Source: Homalodisca vitripennis | Taxonomy: Eukaryota; Arthropoda; Insecta; Hemiptera; Cicadellidae | DNA length: 64,000 nucleotides | Reading direction: 5' to 3' | Assembly: GCF_021130785.1 (NCBI RefSeq) | Contig: NC_060214.1 | Span: 106,676,001-106,740,000 of the forward strand | Part shown: positions 22,382 to 32,524 of the stretch, piece by piece | Numbering within the stretch: the first letter of the stretch is position 1 | Layout: every line of letters begins with the position of its first letter | Translations under genes and position numbers: made by a program | The notes under the pieces: generated by a model | Told to the model about the DNA's origin: nothing | The model's database searches: none | What the model saw: the letters and a program-made list of their open reading frames with translations, nothing else

Positions 22382-23070
22382 AAATGAACTGCACTGTAGA
22401 CTTTTGCATGAAGTTTAACTGCACTGTAGACTTTTGCATGAAGTTTAACTGCACTGTAGACTTTTGCATGAAGTTTAACTGCACTGTAGACTTTTGCATG
22501 AAGTTTAACTGCACTGTAGACTTTTGCATGAAGTTTAACTGCACTGTAGACTTTTGCATGAAGTTTAACTGCACTGTAGACTTTTGCATGAAGTTTAACT
22601 GCACTGTAGACTTTTGCATGAAGTTTAACTGCACTGTAGACTTTTGCATGAAGTTTAACTGCACTGTAGACTTTTGCATGAAGTTTAACTGCACTGTAGG
22701 CTTTTGCATGAAGTTTAACTGCACTGTAGACTTTTGCATGAAGTTTAACTGCACTGTAGACTTTTGCATGAAGTTTAACTGCACTGTAGACTTTTGCATG
22801 AAGTTTAACTGCACTGTAGACTTTTGCATGAAGTTTAACTGCACTGTAGACTTTTGCATGAAGTTTAACTGCACTGTAGACTTTTGCATGAAGTTTAACT
22901 GCACTGTAGACTTTTGCATGAAGTTTAACTGCACTGTAGACTTTTGCATGAAGTTTAACTGCACTGTAGACTTTTGCATGAAGTTTAACTGCACTGTAGA
23001 CTTTTGCATGAAGTTTAACTGCACTGTAGACTTTTGCATGAAGTTTAACTGCACTGTAGGCTTTTGCATG
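22382..23070. repeat. 30-bp minisatellite, about 23 nearly identical units
   Basis: Unit AACTGCACTGTAGACTTTTG plus CATGAAGTTT repeated without indels; only a GTAGGC variant occurs, at about 22698 and in the last unit. Because 30 is divisible by three, several frames stay open on both strands (up to 289 codons), which is no evidence for protein. The flanks are family S: 'gctgagcgttagtaaag' on the left and 'gacaataaagagttcgatgata' on the right. The unit itself resembles the family S segment 'gcac(a/t)gtagacttgaaattttgcatgaag'. Confidence 0.97.
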
Positions 23071-23356
23071 ACGTTTTACTTCCACATAGACAATAAAGAG
23101 TTCGATGATATTTTCTGTCACTCCATTGGGCAAGGCTGAGCTTTGCTCAATAATTTTTAAGTTGGGTTTGTCGGTAACCACGATGACAACGAATAAACTA
23201 ATCTGTAGTGTAGACAAACTAAATTTTATCATGCTAGATTTTAAAATGTGATATAGTTACTCGTGCAATCTAGCATTTGAGCCATGATGCACCACCATGG
23301 AACTCGTAAATTTTTATGAAAAAATTGTAATAATATCATGAAAATACACACACATA

Positions 23357-23358
<2 letters not shown>

Positions 23359-23409
<51 letters not shown>
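23359..23409. repeat. (AT)n microsatellite
   Basis: Uninterrupted AT dinucleotide run. Confidence 0.97.
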
Positions 23410-23412
<3 letters not shown>

Positions 23413-24189
23413 AATTTGAACTATCTGCAAGATGTCTCGAGAAAGATTTTCTTTGTAGACTTTAAATTTTGCATTAAACTACATACACAAGAGTTCCACA
23501 CAAGGAAAATATTTATAATAATCCAATGCGAGCTTTACAAATACTCATTTGTAATTCTTCTTCTTTCTGAACTTTTAATGATTCAAAGTGAACCAGAAAC
23601 TTTATAATAAGCAGTATTAAATATTCTGAATATGTAATTTTGCGTCATATAAACTATAAAGAATAAACGCTAAAGGAATACGAAGTATTACAAGAACTAA
23701 ATGGGTCTTATTGTTTACATTGCATAATTTATGATACTATGTTCCTGTAATAAAGAGTTTGTCAGGATTTATGTTTCTTCTAATAAGTCAGTCTTTCGGT
23801 TAAACTTGTTAGAAAATAACATCATTACACAACATAAGTTCCATGGAGTAGTTGGTTCAACGTATGCTCATCGTCAAGGCAAGGCCTTTCTCCTTATGGG
23901 CTACCTTTCGCTCAACAGGGCTGCTACGATGGCGTTTCCTTGGCCTGTATTTCCTTCACAGTTGAAATTTAACATTTTCCTAATCGAAACTAATAATAAA
24001 GAAGAAAACTGAGGGTTAAAAAATATTATGTTTTATTGCGATCGTGTAACACGAATGCTGTCAAAACACTGAGACCGGCACAAATGTTTTGCTGTTGTAG
24101 TTGTAATTTACTGAAATGTAAATAAAATTAAATGAAACCATTTCTGTTTCAGGTAAAGCCGTAACCCATCCTACACTTATTTAAGCATC
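23410..24189. other. AT-rich spacer; one GC-richer open frame
   Basis: An open frame at 23731-24012 includes a GC-richer stretch (23840-23960, SLNRAATMAFPWPVF) without splice support. Nothing else is recognised. Confidence 0.4.
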
Positions 24190-24640
24190 GTAGTTACAGT
24201 GAGTACCTACTATAGTAGCTTATTGGCCAAACGTTAGGGAGTCAAGGAGCTGACCAACTTACTCTTCTGTATGTCTGTCTATGCACACGCTATCTCGAGA
24301 AGTAATTGAGCCGTAGTTTAGAAACTGCGCGTGGATCTTCTTCATTTCTGTATAGGTCATATCGACTTCAATGATGGTGCATGGACATCTATGACTTTGT
24401 ACAGGATATAGCGAGAAGAAATTTAACTTGAAAGTTTAATATTTGCTTCATCCTACTTAGACAAGATAGAATTAGAAGATGGTGCACATCCCTCTATAGA
24501 ATTAGGTTGTGCATAAGGGAATTTTTACGTTGGTCTTATGGATAACAATGTTAGCAACGAGAAAATTGCAGGGTAAATACATTTTGAAGCAAGCTGAGTA
24601 AAATCTTACGATGTTTTAAACCCGTTAAAAATAACGATTA
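24190..24640 (+). repeat. Family S, longest copy
   Basis: Carries in order: 'ggccaaacgttagggag', 'cttactcttctgtatgtctgtc', 'cacacgctatctcgagaagtaattgagc', 'gtagtttagaaactgcgcgtgga', 'atttctgtataggtcatatcgacttcaatgatgg', 'tacgttggtcttatgg', 'caacgagaaaattgcagggtaaata' and 'aagctgagtaaaatc'. This gives the reference order for the shorter copies. No terminal inverted repeat or poly(A) end could be defined. Confidence 0.6.
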
Positions 24641-24690
24641 AAATATTAATTTTTGAAATATTTTAGCTATGGTGCTAAACGCTTTTTAGG

Positions 24691-25215
24691 GAAATCCAAT
24701 TCTATTTGCAAATTTCTATGATTTCCCCGTGGCCTCGGGTTGAATAAATGTAGTTGGCTGAGCGTCAGTGAAACATAAGTGTATGGAGAGTATCTCGGAA
24801 ATCCAAATCCATTTGCAAATTTTTATGATTTCCCCGTAGCCTCGGATTGAATAAATGTAGTTGGCTGAGCGTCAGTGAAACATAAGTGTATGGAGAGTAT
24901 CTCGGAAATCCAAATCCATTTGCAAACCTTTATGATTTTCCCGTGGCCTCGGGTTGAATAAATGTAGTTAGCCGAGCGTCAGTGAAACATAACTGTATGG
25001 AGAGTATCTCGGAAATCCAAATCCATTTGCAAATTTTTATGATTTCCCCGTGGCCTCGGATTAAATAAAAGTAGTTGGCTGAGCGTCAGTGAAACATAAC
25101 TGTATGGAGACTATCTCGGAAATCCATTTGCAAATTTTTATGATTTCCCCGTGGTCTCGGATAAATGTAGTTGGCTGAGCGTCAGTGAAACATAACTGTA
25201 TGGAGAGTATCTCGA
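24691..25215. repeat. Tandem array, about 107-bp unit, five copies
   Basis: The shared 'tatctcgga' point occurs at 24791, 24898, 25005, 25112 and (shortened unit) 25208, so three successive spacings of 107 bp and a last of 96 bp. Each unit holds 'ccatttgcaaatttttatgatttccccgtggcctcgg', 'gttggctgagcgtcagtg' and 'tgtatggagagtatctcg'. The last two blocks are family S sequence. Confidence 0.95.
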
Positions 25216-25239
25216 TAACTAAAAAAAACTATAGGCTTT

Positions 25240-25500
25240 TCATACGCTTCAGTTCTACATATGTAAGATAGAATTTGATGATTTTGCATATCTTTCCATG
25301 GATTTCGCTAAGCGTTACAGAAGGGCGCTGATAACATTTCTCTTCTGTATGTTTGTCCACAGGATACCTCGAGATTAAATTGTGCTATGGACTTGAAATT
25401 TTGCACGAAACTTAATTTTTAAATAGGCAAGATGGAGTTAGTTAAATATTTATATGTAATTTCCTTAGAGAAGCCTAGCAACATAATATGCTACCTTGTA
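25240..25500 (+). repeat. Family S copy
   Basis: Contains 'gatttcgctaagcgttacag', 'cttctgtatgtttgtccacagg', 'acctcgagattaaattgtgc', 'gacttgaaattttgcacgaaactta' and 'ataggcaagatgg', in family S order. The segment 'gacttgaaattttgcacgaaac' is the single-copy counterpart of the 30-bp unit amplified at 22382-23070. Confidence 0.6.
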
Positions 25501-25532
25501 TTTTAATATGACTAGGAATATTTCTGTCACCC

Positions 25533-25593
<61 letters not shown>
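25533..25593. repeat. (AT)n microsatellite
   Basis: Uninterrupted AT run abutting the duplicated tRNA-like unit. Confidence 0.97.
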
Positions 25594-25597
<4 letters not shown>

Positions 25598-25623
25598 CAA
25601 TAAACATTGAATCGCAAAAAGTA

Positions 25624-25698
25624 CTTGCTCCGCCGGAACTCGAACCCGGATCTCTCACTTGCCGGGTGAATGTGCTACCATTACACCACAGAGCGCTT
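25624..25698 (-). tRNA. tRNA-derived sequence (pseudogene or SINE head), copy 1
   Basis: On the minus strand the sequence reads GCGCTCTGTGGTGTAATGGT (acceptor side and A-box-like D arm), then CATTCACCCGGCAAGTGAG (anticodon arm), then GATCCGGGTTCGAGTTCCGG (T arm with B box) and CGGAGCA. Acceptor and T stems pair well allowing G-U. The 7-nt anticodon loop would be CCGGCAA, with C where U33 is expected, so it is unlikely to be a working tRNA. No poly(A) tail is seen. A tRNA-derived short element is the simplest reading. Confidence 0.5.
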
Positions 25699-25871
25699 AC
25701 TTTTTCGGATTCAATTATTTTGTATTTGGCCATATCTGTCACATATGCGTTTAAATAAGCAAACTAACATATGATCGGAAGACGAAATACCTGTCAAACG
25801 ACTTTTATTGACATTAAATTGTGTAAATGGCAATAGCCTTATTTAATTTCAATTAACATTGACTCACAAAA

Positions 25872-25944
25872 AGTACTTGCTCCGCCGGAACTCGAACTCG
25901 GATCTCTCACTTGCCGGGTGAATGTGCTACCAATACACCACAGA
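25872..25944 (-). tRNA. tRNA-derived sequence, copy 2
   Basis: Second copy inside the 248-bp duplication, differing at a few positions (for example 'ctcgaactcgg' against 'ctcgaacccgg' and 'accaataca' against 'accattaca'). Same missing U33. The B box is weakened compared with copy 1. Confidence 0.45.
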
Positions 25945-26093
25945 GCGCTTACTTTTTCCGATTCAATTATTTTGTATTTGGCCGTATCTGTCACATAAAT
26001 AATCAAACTAACATATGATCGGAAGACCAAATACCTGTCAAATGACTTTTATTTACATTAAATTTGTATAAATGGCAAAAGCCTTATTTAATT

Positions 26094-26097
<4 letters not shown>

Positions 26098-26152
<55 letters not shown>
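26098..26152. repeat. (TA)n microsatellite
   Basis: Uninterrupted AT/TA run at the end of the second 248-bp unit. Confidence 0.97.
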
Positions 26153-26159
<7 letters not shown>

Positions 26160-26160
<1 letters not shown>

Positions 26161-27283
26161 AACTTTTGTATGTTTTTCCTATTTCGGAAAGAGGAGACTT
26201 GGTAACACTCGTATTTCATTAGATGTATAAAACTTGATTTGTCTGTTGCTGTTCTATTCATCCTTACGTACTACGGGAGAAACCATTCGGAAATTACCTA
26301 CAGTACGTCTCGAAAATGAATTGAGACATGGTTTTGAAATTTTGAAGGAAACTTCATTTATAAAAGAAAGGTTCTGTATTTGTCTTTAAACAGAGACGAA
26401 TATAATAGAAGTTGCTACGTTCAACCCGTACTTATATTAAAATTCTTCACATTGCTAACTGAATGAACTTATTTTGACACACGAAAGTTGTTTACTCTAA
26501 CGTTGAACTAAAGATAAATAGATTATTTATTCTTTTGATATTTCCGCGACGCTTTTAAACTGTAATGTTTTGTACTATACATAGTCCACTTTTTTATTTG
26601 TTAAAACCAAAAATGAATTGTAGAAATGTTATTTATGGTGTATTATATTAAACGTTTTTAAGGAAAGCCCCCCCATTTTCAAGTCGTCATGTTCCCCCCG
26701 GAAATCAAACCTGTGGTGATGTTAAAGTGTTTAAAACATAGTCATATTCAAAGTACTGACACTTCGATAATGATTAATCAACTATTAACTATTCAATTCT
26801 GCGTGATTGAGATTAGATTTACGAAATAATTATTATTTTCCACTTTCTATTTCCATAAAGATAATTTCCAAAATTTGATGATCAAAACTTAAAGAATTAT
26901 TTCCTATCGAATTGTTTACAAACTTTGATTTTAAAATATTCTGCTTTCAAAACCATTATATTTAAATGCACATCTTTATCACTAAATCGTTGAAATTAAT
27001 TAATCTTAGAATAACGCAGACATGCTTGATATGCAATTCAGCCGGATAAACCATTAATCTAGTTTCACGAGATGGGAACGAAGTGGGAGAGAAGTATTCC
27101 AATAAAGTCAAGAAGACGGCAAGTAGTGACGTCAGTATGAGATAATGGGAGCTTGGATCCAGCCCAAGTTTCTAACTTACTGTCAACGTTTCTCAAAAAG
27201 GAGATAATTGATTTCAATATCTCTTTAATGGCAAAATTTCAAAAGTTGAATTCATATCAATGTTATTTTTTAGTATTATATGC
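26160..27283. other. AT-rich spacer with a short family S remnant
   Basis: 26290-26400 contains 'cagtacgtctcgaaaatgaattgagac', 'ggttttgaaattttgaaggaaacttcatt', a diverged family S stretch. Nothing else is recognised. Confidence 0.45.
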
Positions 27284-27837
27284 GGGTAGGGTACGATAAG
27301 CGGACCCGGTTTTTTATATCGAAGAATATAGTCATCGATACCTAATATTCGCATCTCAAATCTTAGACTATCAATGGATATAAAAGTACCTATAATAGTC
27401 CTCAATAACAATCATGTGTTTTAAATTAAAATATGAATTTAATATTCACAGTGATCAAACAAATAATTATAACCAAAATTAGGAAAACTGAAAACGACCG
27501 TATTTACTCCTCTCACGGTTACAGTTGTTTCTTTCCCACAAATTTTACATAATGGGTTTTTCTGTACGAGTCCAACATGGTAAAGCCACGAAAAAGCAAC
27601 GTCGTATAGTTTTCTAAAATTGACTTCCATTTTTAATAATCAGAATTACTTACGTAAAATTGAAATATTATCTTACGTGTATTATTTTAGGGTGTTTACA
27701 GCTGTTGATATAGATGATTTAAGTTAATAGTTCAAAATAATTAATCAGTATCGATTGATTATATCGATGGTTATGATTAAGTAATATCGTTTGCCAATTT
27801 CGATATAAAAACCGGGTCCGCTTATCGTACCCTACCC
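27284..27837 (-). mobile_element. TIR element, about 550 bp, possibly Merlin-like
   Basis: Inverted ends GGGTAGGGTACGATAAGCGG plus ACCCGGTTTTTATATCG-type sequence at 27284-27322 and the complement at 27797-27837, identical apart from one T. A clear target duplication was not found. The interior holds a minus-strand frame (27439-27630) that resembles the N-terminal zinc-ribbon region of IS1016/Merlin-type transposases. The TIR structure is certain, the family is not. Confidence 0.8.
27439..27630 (-). pseudogene. Zinc-ribbon-like N-terminal fragment, possible Merlin transposase relic
   Basis: The frame encodes a helix (NFRKLYDVAFSWLYHVGLV) and then QKNPLCKICGKETTV, a C-x2-C motif at the place where IS1016/Merlin-type transposases have their first zinc-binding cysteines. 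Such proteins continue with a second Cys pair and a DDE core; here the frame ends after 63 codons, and the remaining element is too short to hold the catalytic domain. So it is at best a deleted, non-autonomous copy. The assignment rests on motif resemblance only. Confidence 0.35.
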
Positions 27838-27956
27838 TAATATACTATGTGACTTTATATGGGGGTTCTTTCAAAGCCCGTGGCATTGTAATAGCCTGAG
27901 CATTATCGAAGCCTATCAATTTAGGAGCTGGATACATTTCATATCTATCTGTATTT

Positions 27957-27965
27957 TATATATAT

Positions 27966-28007
<42 letters not shown>
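27957..28007. repeat. (TA)n microsatellite
   Basis: TA run with one TAGG interruption near its start. Confidence 0.95.
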
Positions 28008-28010
<3 letters not shown>

Positions 28011-28035
28011 TACATTTCTCTTATGGATGACTATG

Positions 28036-28101
28036 ACCACTCTAAGAATCGAACCCATGGCTTCTCGATTATGAGCCCCAGCCTTACTTCTAAACTACGG
28101 T
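28036..28101 (-). tRNA. tRNA-like sequence with CAT in the anticodon position (pseudogene?)
   Basis: On the minus strand: CCGTAGTTTAGAAGTAAGGC (D-arm side), then GGGGCTCATAATCGAGAAGCC (anticodon-arm side with loop CTCATAA), then ATGGGTTCGATTCTTAG (T arm, B box GGTTCGATTCT). The order fits an elongator-Met-like tRNA, but the acceptor stem does not pair well and the D arm is poor, so a pseudogene or tRNA-derived repeat next to the TA microsatellite is more likely. Confidence 0.4.
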
Positions 28102-28348
28102 TTATTTCATACTGCACTGTAAATTGTTTGACAAATGTGAGAGAAAATTTGATATGGCCACGCACTCACCATAAATTATAGAGTCAAGTTAATAGAGTTT
28201 ATCACTATACATTTTCCAGAGCCATAATTTTTAAAACGTCCAAAAACCAAAAATATATTTTTTAGAAATATCGTACAGCAAACATCTAACTTTTATTGAG
28301 TTACACTGACTCAGTGGTAACTGAAATAAAGATGAGTACAATTTATCA

Positions 28349-28376
28349 CTATTATTATTATTATTATTATTATTAA
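28349..28376. repeat. (ATT)n microsatellite
   Basis: About nine ATT units. Confidence 0.95.
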
Positions 28377-28624
28377 AATATACCTTTTTAATAGGTACAT
28401 TAAAAATGTGATCACTTCAATAGACTGTTCATAATAAATATACAAATGAATTATAGGTAACTACTTAGAGTAGTAAATTATGTAGATCATTGTGCTTGAT
28501 TAATTTAAGCAGTCAGCTAATATAAAACATTGAAATGTTATGAACGTTTGCAAACTTTGCAAACATTGCAAACTTTAATAATATTTAGTTTCAAATATTA
28601 CTAAACTAATTTAGTTATCTCATT

Positions 28625-28735
28625 ATTCTTAAAAGTGTTAAATCGTTTTTTAAGTGTCGTTATCCCACATCGTTATCCCACTTTGATCCGGCCGATGTGA
28701 TGTGTAATTTTGTCTTAATTTAAAAAGACAATTGA
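28625..28735 (+). repeat. Partial copy of the repeat at 30775-30870
   Basis: Shared blocks: 'attcttaaaagt', 'aagtgtcgttatcccac' against 'agtgttagtatcccac', and 'gatgtgatgtgtaattttgt' against 'agtgtgatgtgtgattgtgt'. It lies just upstream of the candidate splice junctions at 28813/28884. Confidence 0.6.
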
Positions 28736-28774
28736 ATTTCGTATTAATTTTATAGACCTATCTATTTGTAATCA

Positions 28775-28957
28775 ATGCAATGTGAATTTTCTTTGTATTG
28801 CAGGAACCCAAAAGTAAGTAAGCATTTTACTTCTTTACGTTTTATCAATAAGATTTTACTTTACCTCTTATTTTTCTCTCCAGAACGTAGCAACGGAGAG
28901 GACGAGGAATGTTCTGTGTTTATCTGCGGTCAAAACAGTTTGACAGTTTGCCGCGAG
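28775..28957 (+). CDS. Candidate exon-intron-exon with a 70-bp intron (unrecognised gene)
   Basis: 28814-28883 looks like a typical short insect intron: GTAAGTAAGC at the 5' end and TTATTTTTCTCTCCAG at the 3' end. The upstream exon could start at an ATG at 28775, or could be only the 10 bases 28804-28813 if 'ttttctttgtattgcag' is used as an acceptor. The downstream exon is bounded by a GAG|GTAGCA donor at 28957 and is open in two frames, one of which (RSNGEDEECSVFICGQNS...) avoids stops to the donor and the other of which ends in TGA. The product is not recognised. The splice signals are seen; transcription is inference. Confidence 0.25.
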
Positions 28958-29489
28958 GTAGCAGCACTCTTCAGTACACCTTGTCACTGTTCCGTGCTAT
29001 GTTTTATGACAGATCCTTTTATCAATAAAAATAGTTCACGGTGTATATAGCATTATTTTGTGTATTACCATTATTATTTTGTATTATTATTGTATAGTAT
29101 CAAACATATATTTATCATTGGGATGTACTGATGGCGAGAGAAAAGAAGAGACCTGGATTCAGGCCTATCTGAAAATTTGCAGCGCTACAACCAAGTATGT
29201 TGCCGCGCCTAGTTTCGTAATTTCCCATTATTGTTTCACTGTTTTATGATGAATTGGCGGCCTAATTGTTATGTTTTATAAGATAATTTAAATTACGGTA
29301 CTGTTTTGATCAGATTAAAATTGAGCAAAATTTATGTTATAATAAATTCTAATAATTAGGCTCGACAGTGGATTGTAAACAAACAATAATTAAAGGAATG
29401 AATTGCTGAAATTTAAGATTTTTTAATTGTTAATATAACAATTACTAAACTGTTCATGATGTATAATGTAAATGTAGTGCTTTTTATGT
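28958..29489. other. Spacer, nothing recognised
   Basis: Short open frames (29058-29249) carry no motif. A tail-like AT-rich stretch follows. Confidence 0.45.
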
Positions 29490-29800
29490 ATACATGGGTG
29501 CTGAATAAGTCCCGGGACGGTCTAATAACTTTTGAAACTAATTACAATATAAGAACCAAAATTTTACATCAAGCGTTTATCACTCTGCTCATATACAAAA
29601 CTATTATTTTATGTATTTAACCATGATATCCTGCTTATGGGGGACGTCCCGCTAGGGGTTGGTGAAAATTCTTAAATAGAAGCATAGGTCGAGTCGTACA
29701 TCAAATTAAAAAGCTATTTTTTAATTGAAACATTTTGGCGAAAATCTGACGTAAAACAGTTGACGTATTACAAAATGGCGGAGACACTCAAAGATTATAA
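29490..29800 (+). mobile_element. Diverged family A end
   Basis: Begins 'tacatgggtgctgaataagtcccgggacgg', with the TA-flanked 'GGGTG...AAGTCCCG' type of terminus seen in family A, and later carries 'gggggacgtcccgctaggggttgg', 'attcttaaatagaagcataggtcgagtcgta' and 'catcaaattaaaaagct', which correspond to family A internal blocks. No opposite end is found. Confidence 0.5.
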
Positions 29801-30774
29801 AATACAGAATTTTTCAAATGCAAACATTCTGGTTGTTAGAGAAAACTGAGACACATAATTCTTTAATATTTTACTTCTTTTACTTCAAATCACTTACCAA
29901 AACAGATAAACGGGAGGTGGGGGGGGGGTGGGGTGGTTGACGACCAAATGTTCAAAGGGTTTGCCTTCAGTTTGCAGACAATATCCCAATCGATTGTAGA
30001 ACGCTGAATCGCATTGTTATCTGAAATTCCTTATCAGTCAGGTAAGGGTTATTATACCTTTCCTTATCTGGGAAAAGTATCATTAAACAGATGCCTTAAC
30101 CTTACCTCATCACATGATCTAATACGGTCACCAAACCCGCCCGCGCAACATTAATAAAGTTATTTTCTCTACGGAATTCTTATTTCTCTCGGAAAGCGCC
30201 TCTCATAGTCAAAATACAACATAGCATAACTATCACTAAAACTAACTACAAAACTCTTGCAAAATTAGAGCTTCCGAAGTGACTGAGTTGTTAAAACAAC
30301 TGTATCTGTCAACTGGTCAATTTCATTGTTGTCTTTTTGTCCTTTAACTGAAGGAATTATAGCTGGAGCGAAAACAAGACCAAATTTCGTATTTTTAATA
30401 TTTTAGTCTTACAATATTTATTCAGATAATTCTTCTTGAATCCTACATTGACTGTAATATGTTTATACAATACTAATGAAGAGCGATCAGTACGCAAATA
30501 ACTATACTTCTGTGTACATCTGATAGTCGAATACGCAACTGCAAATTTTCACAGGTTCAATAAATAATTATATCCTCATAATAGAATTTAACTTGAACGA
30601 ACATGAAAAGAGTTTGTCATAATAAATTGCTATTTTTGAAACTAAATGTTTACACAGCGTAATTCCTACTAATTTTAATTATCGTCCGAAAAGCGTAATT
30701 CATGAAATAATTAATTTTGTATTACATTAATAAACTTATTATTATATAATATTAAATTAAGTTATTTTTTATTA

Positions 30775-31135
30775 TTCTTAAAAGTTTTTTTTTACAAATG
30801 TTAAAAGTTTTTTTTAGTGTTAGTATCCCACTTTCATCCGAGCCAGTGTGATGTGTGATTGTGTTTTTCGTACTCGTGACTTGTGCTCGTACAGTGACAA
30901 CGCCTGGACTCCAAGCAGCTTTTTGGGTATATTTGAACCCTTTTCTTTCCCTTCCTTTCTTCTTTCTACTCTCTATTTTTGTATGTACTAAATACCTCTC
31001 CCACCTGACGAAAAAGATAGATTCCAATTCTCGAAAAGTTGTGTATTAACTTTTGTAACCATAACGATAGCAAAAGTCCGAAATCCTGTCAAACCTTCTG
31101 TCGTTAATAACAAACTTTAACTAAATAATATTCTT
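30775..31135 (+). mobile_element. Dispersed repeat P, second copy, with degenerate hammerhead-like core
   Basis: Same block order as 19915-20130 from 'tttttgggtatatttgaaccc' onward. It also has a longer 5' part that matches 28625-28735 in its first 100 bases. The core motif is CTGACGA (31005-31011), a weak stem, then GAAAA (31033). It ends 'agcaaaagtccgaaatcctgtcaaa'. Confidence 0.55.
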
Positions 31136-31417
31136 AAAAGTTTCAAATAATGTTTTCTTGGTTCTTTATGAAGTTTACTGGACAAACAGAACAATGTCAA
31201 TATATTTAGAACTCTGGAAGGACCAACCTTACCCAGGTGGCCGCCACCGACTTTTGTGTTTAACTTTCAGAAAGTTTCGTCCATTTTGCAACTTACCTGA
31301 ACTCTCACGAACTTGTAATCGGCTACAGAGGCGACTTAAAGTTTCTCAACGCCTTATTTCAGTTTTAAAATAAAGTTCAGCTTTGTCTAGGACATAGTTT
31401 ATACTGCGAAAAATATA

Positions 31418-32520
31418 GGGTCCCCCGAAACTCTCTGGACAAAGGTTTACCACGGTATTGCTCAGGTCAAGACAAACATATCTTACCTTATGAACATGTG
31501 TCTCCGATGCGATGCTTGGTTTCCCATCTGTCTGTCTGTATGTGTTTTTTAGAAATAATTAATACCTTGAAAACTACCAAGTTTAATTGTACCAAATATG
31601 GTTCAAATGTTTATGATAACAAGAAAAATTACCGAATATATTATCAGTTTCATTACCATTTCTTTAGTATTTTCAAAATAGTGGCCATTAAAACTTTTAA
31701 ATTTTGAATATCTTAAAACTGCCAGTTTTACGAGGATATTATTAAAAATCCAATGACACCAACATTATTTTAATCGAATAATTTGATTTGATTGATTTAT
31801 TTATTTCCAAAATTTATATACATAGTAAATAAAATACATAAAAAATATCTGTATAGGATATTATCCCCACATGGGCATCAGCCTGTGTGTGGGGAAACGA
31901 GTTCATCAGTCTGCACTACCAATAACACTCAAAAATCTTAAATCAATATAAGGAATGAATTTACATTAATAAAAAAATTTTCATTAACAAATGAAAAAAG
32001 AAGATTTAGCCTCTAAAATAAACCATACAATACCAGAGCATGGAATACATGATTAAATATAGTTAATAAATAATCTAAAATGTGAAAGGAATATAACTTA
32101 TGTAGGAAATAAAATTTGAAGACTTAAAAAGGTAATGTAAAAAACTTACACTAAAAAGAGCAATCAGAAAGACTTTAATTAAAAATTAACCAATATAAGT
32201 AGAGAGAGACTTGGATCTATAATCAATCAATAATAAATAAGTGATTTAGAGAAAATTTACTGTGACAAGACATGGTGTTTATTAAAGTTCTCAGCGAATA
32301 ACCAACAACACAAAAACTAAATAAACGGCGGCTTTGGTCCAAATTTGGTACAGTTTTAATTTATTGGTTTTTAGATATTAATTTTTTTAATAAAAACACA
32401 TACAGACAGACAGATGAGAAACTAAGCATTGGAGACACATGTTCATATGGTGAAATATGTTTGTATTAACCTGAGCAATAACATATTATACCTTTGTCCA
32501 GAGAGTTTCGGGACACTCTG
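31418..32520. mobile_element. TA-flanked DNA transposon with about 250-bp inverted ends
   Basis: Left end 'GGTCCCCCGAAACTCTCTGG' (from 31418) pairs with the right end, whose complement reads 'GTGTCCCGAAACTCTCTGG'. Complementarity continues inward through 'attgctcaggt', 'gaacatgtgtctcc' and 'tctgtctgtctgtatgtgttttt'. TA occurs at each outer edge (31414-31417, 32521-32524), consistent with a Tc1/mariner-type element. The interior has no transposase but holds a minus-strand LINE-tail-like block (31790-31930). Confidence 0.8.
31790..31930 (-). mobile_element. LINE 3'-tail-like block inside the TIR element
   Basis: On the minus strand it reads 'ccccacacacaggctgatgcc', 'catgtggggataatatcc' and ends in 'ggaaataaataaatcaat', the style of a short CR1/Jockey tail with an (AAAT)n end. 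No reverse transcriptase sequence. Confidence 0.35.
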
Positions 32521-32524
32521 TATA

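Larger units (their letters stand above)
25594..26095. repeat. Tandem duplication of a 248-bp unit containing a tRNA-like sequence
   Basis: Unit 1 runs from 25594 to about 25841 and unit 2 from about 25842 to 26095. Both hold the tRNA-like block, 'tactttttc(g/c)gattcaattattttgtatttggcc', 'aactaacatatgatcggaag' and 'acctgtcaaa(c/t)gacttttatt'. The pair sits between two AT microsatellites (25533 and 26098). Confidence 0.85.

Noticed and set aside
22382..23070. CRISPR-like array
   Set aside because: The units are contiguous without spacers, and the sequence is eukaryotic.
22353..23232. Long open frames on both strands (238-289 codons) across the 30-bp array
   Set aside because: They result from a 30-bp period divisible by three; all frames without a stop in the unit stay open. 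No start context or non-repeat coding part.
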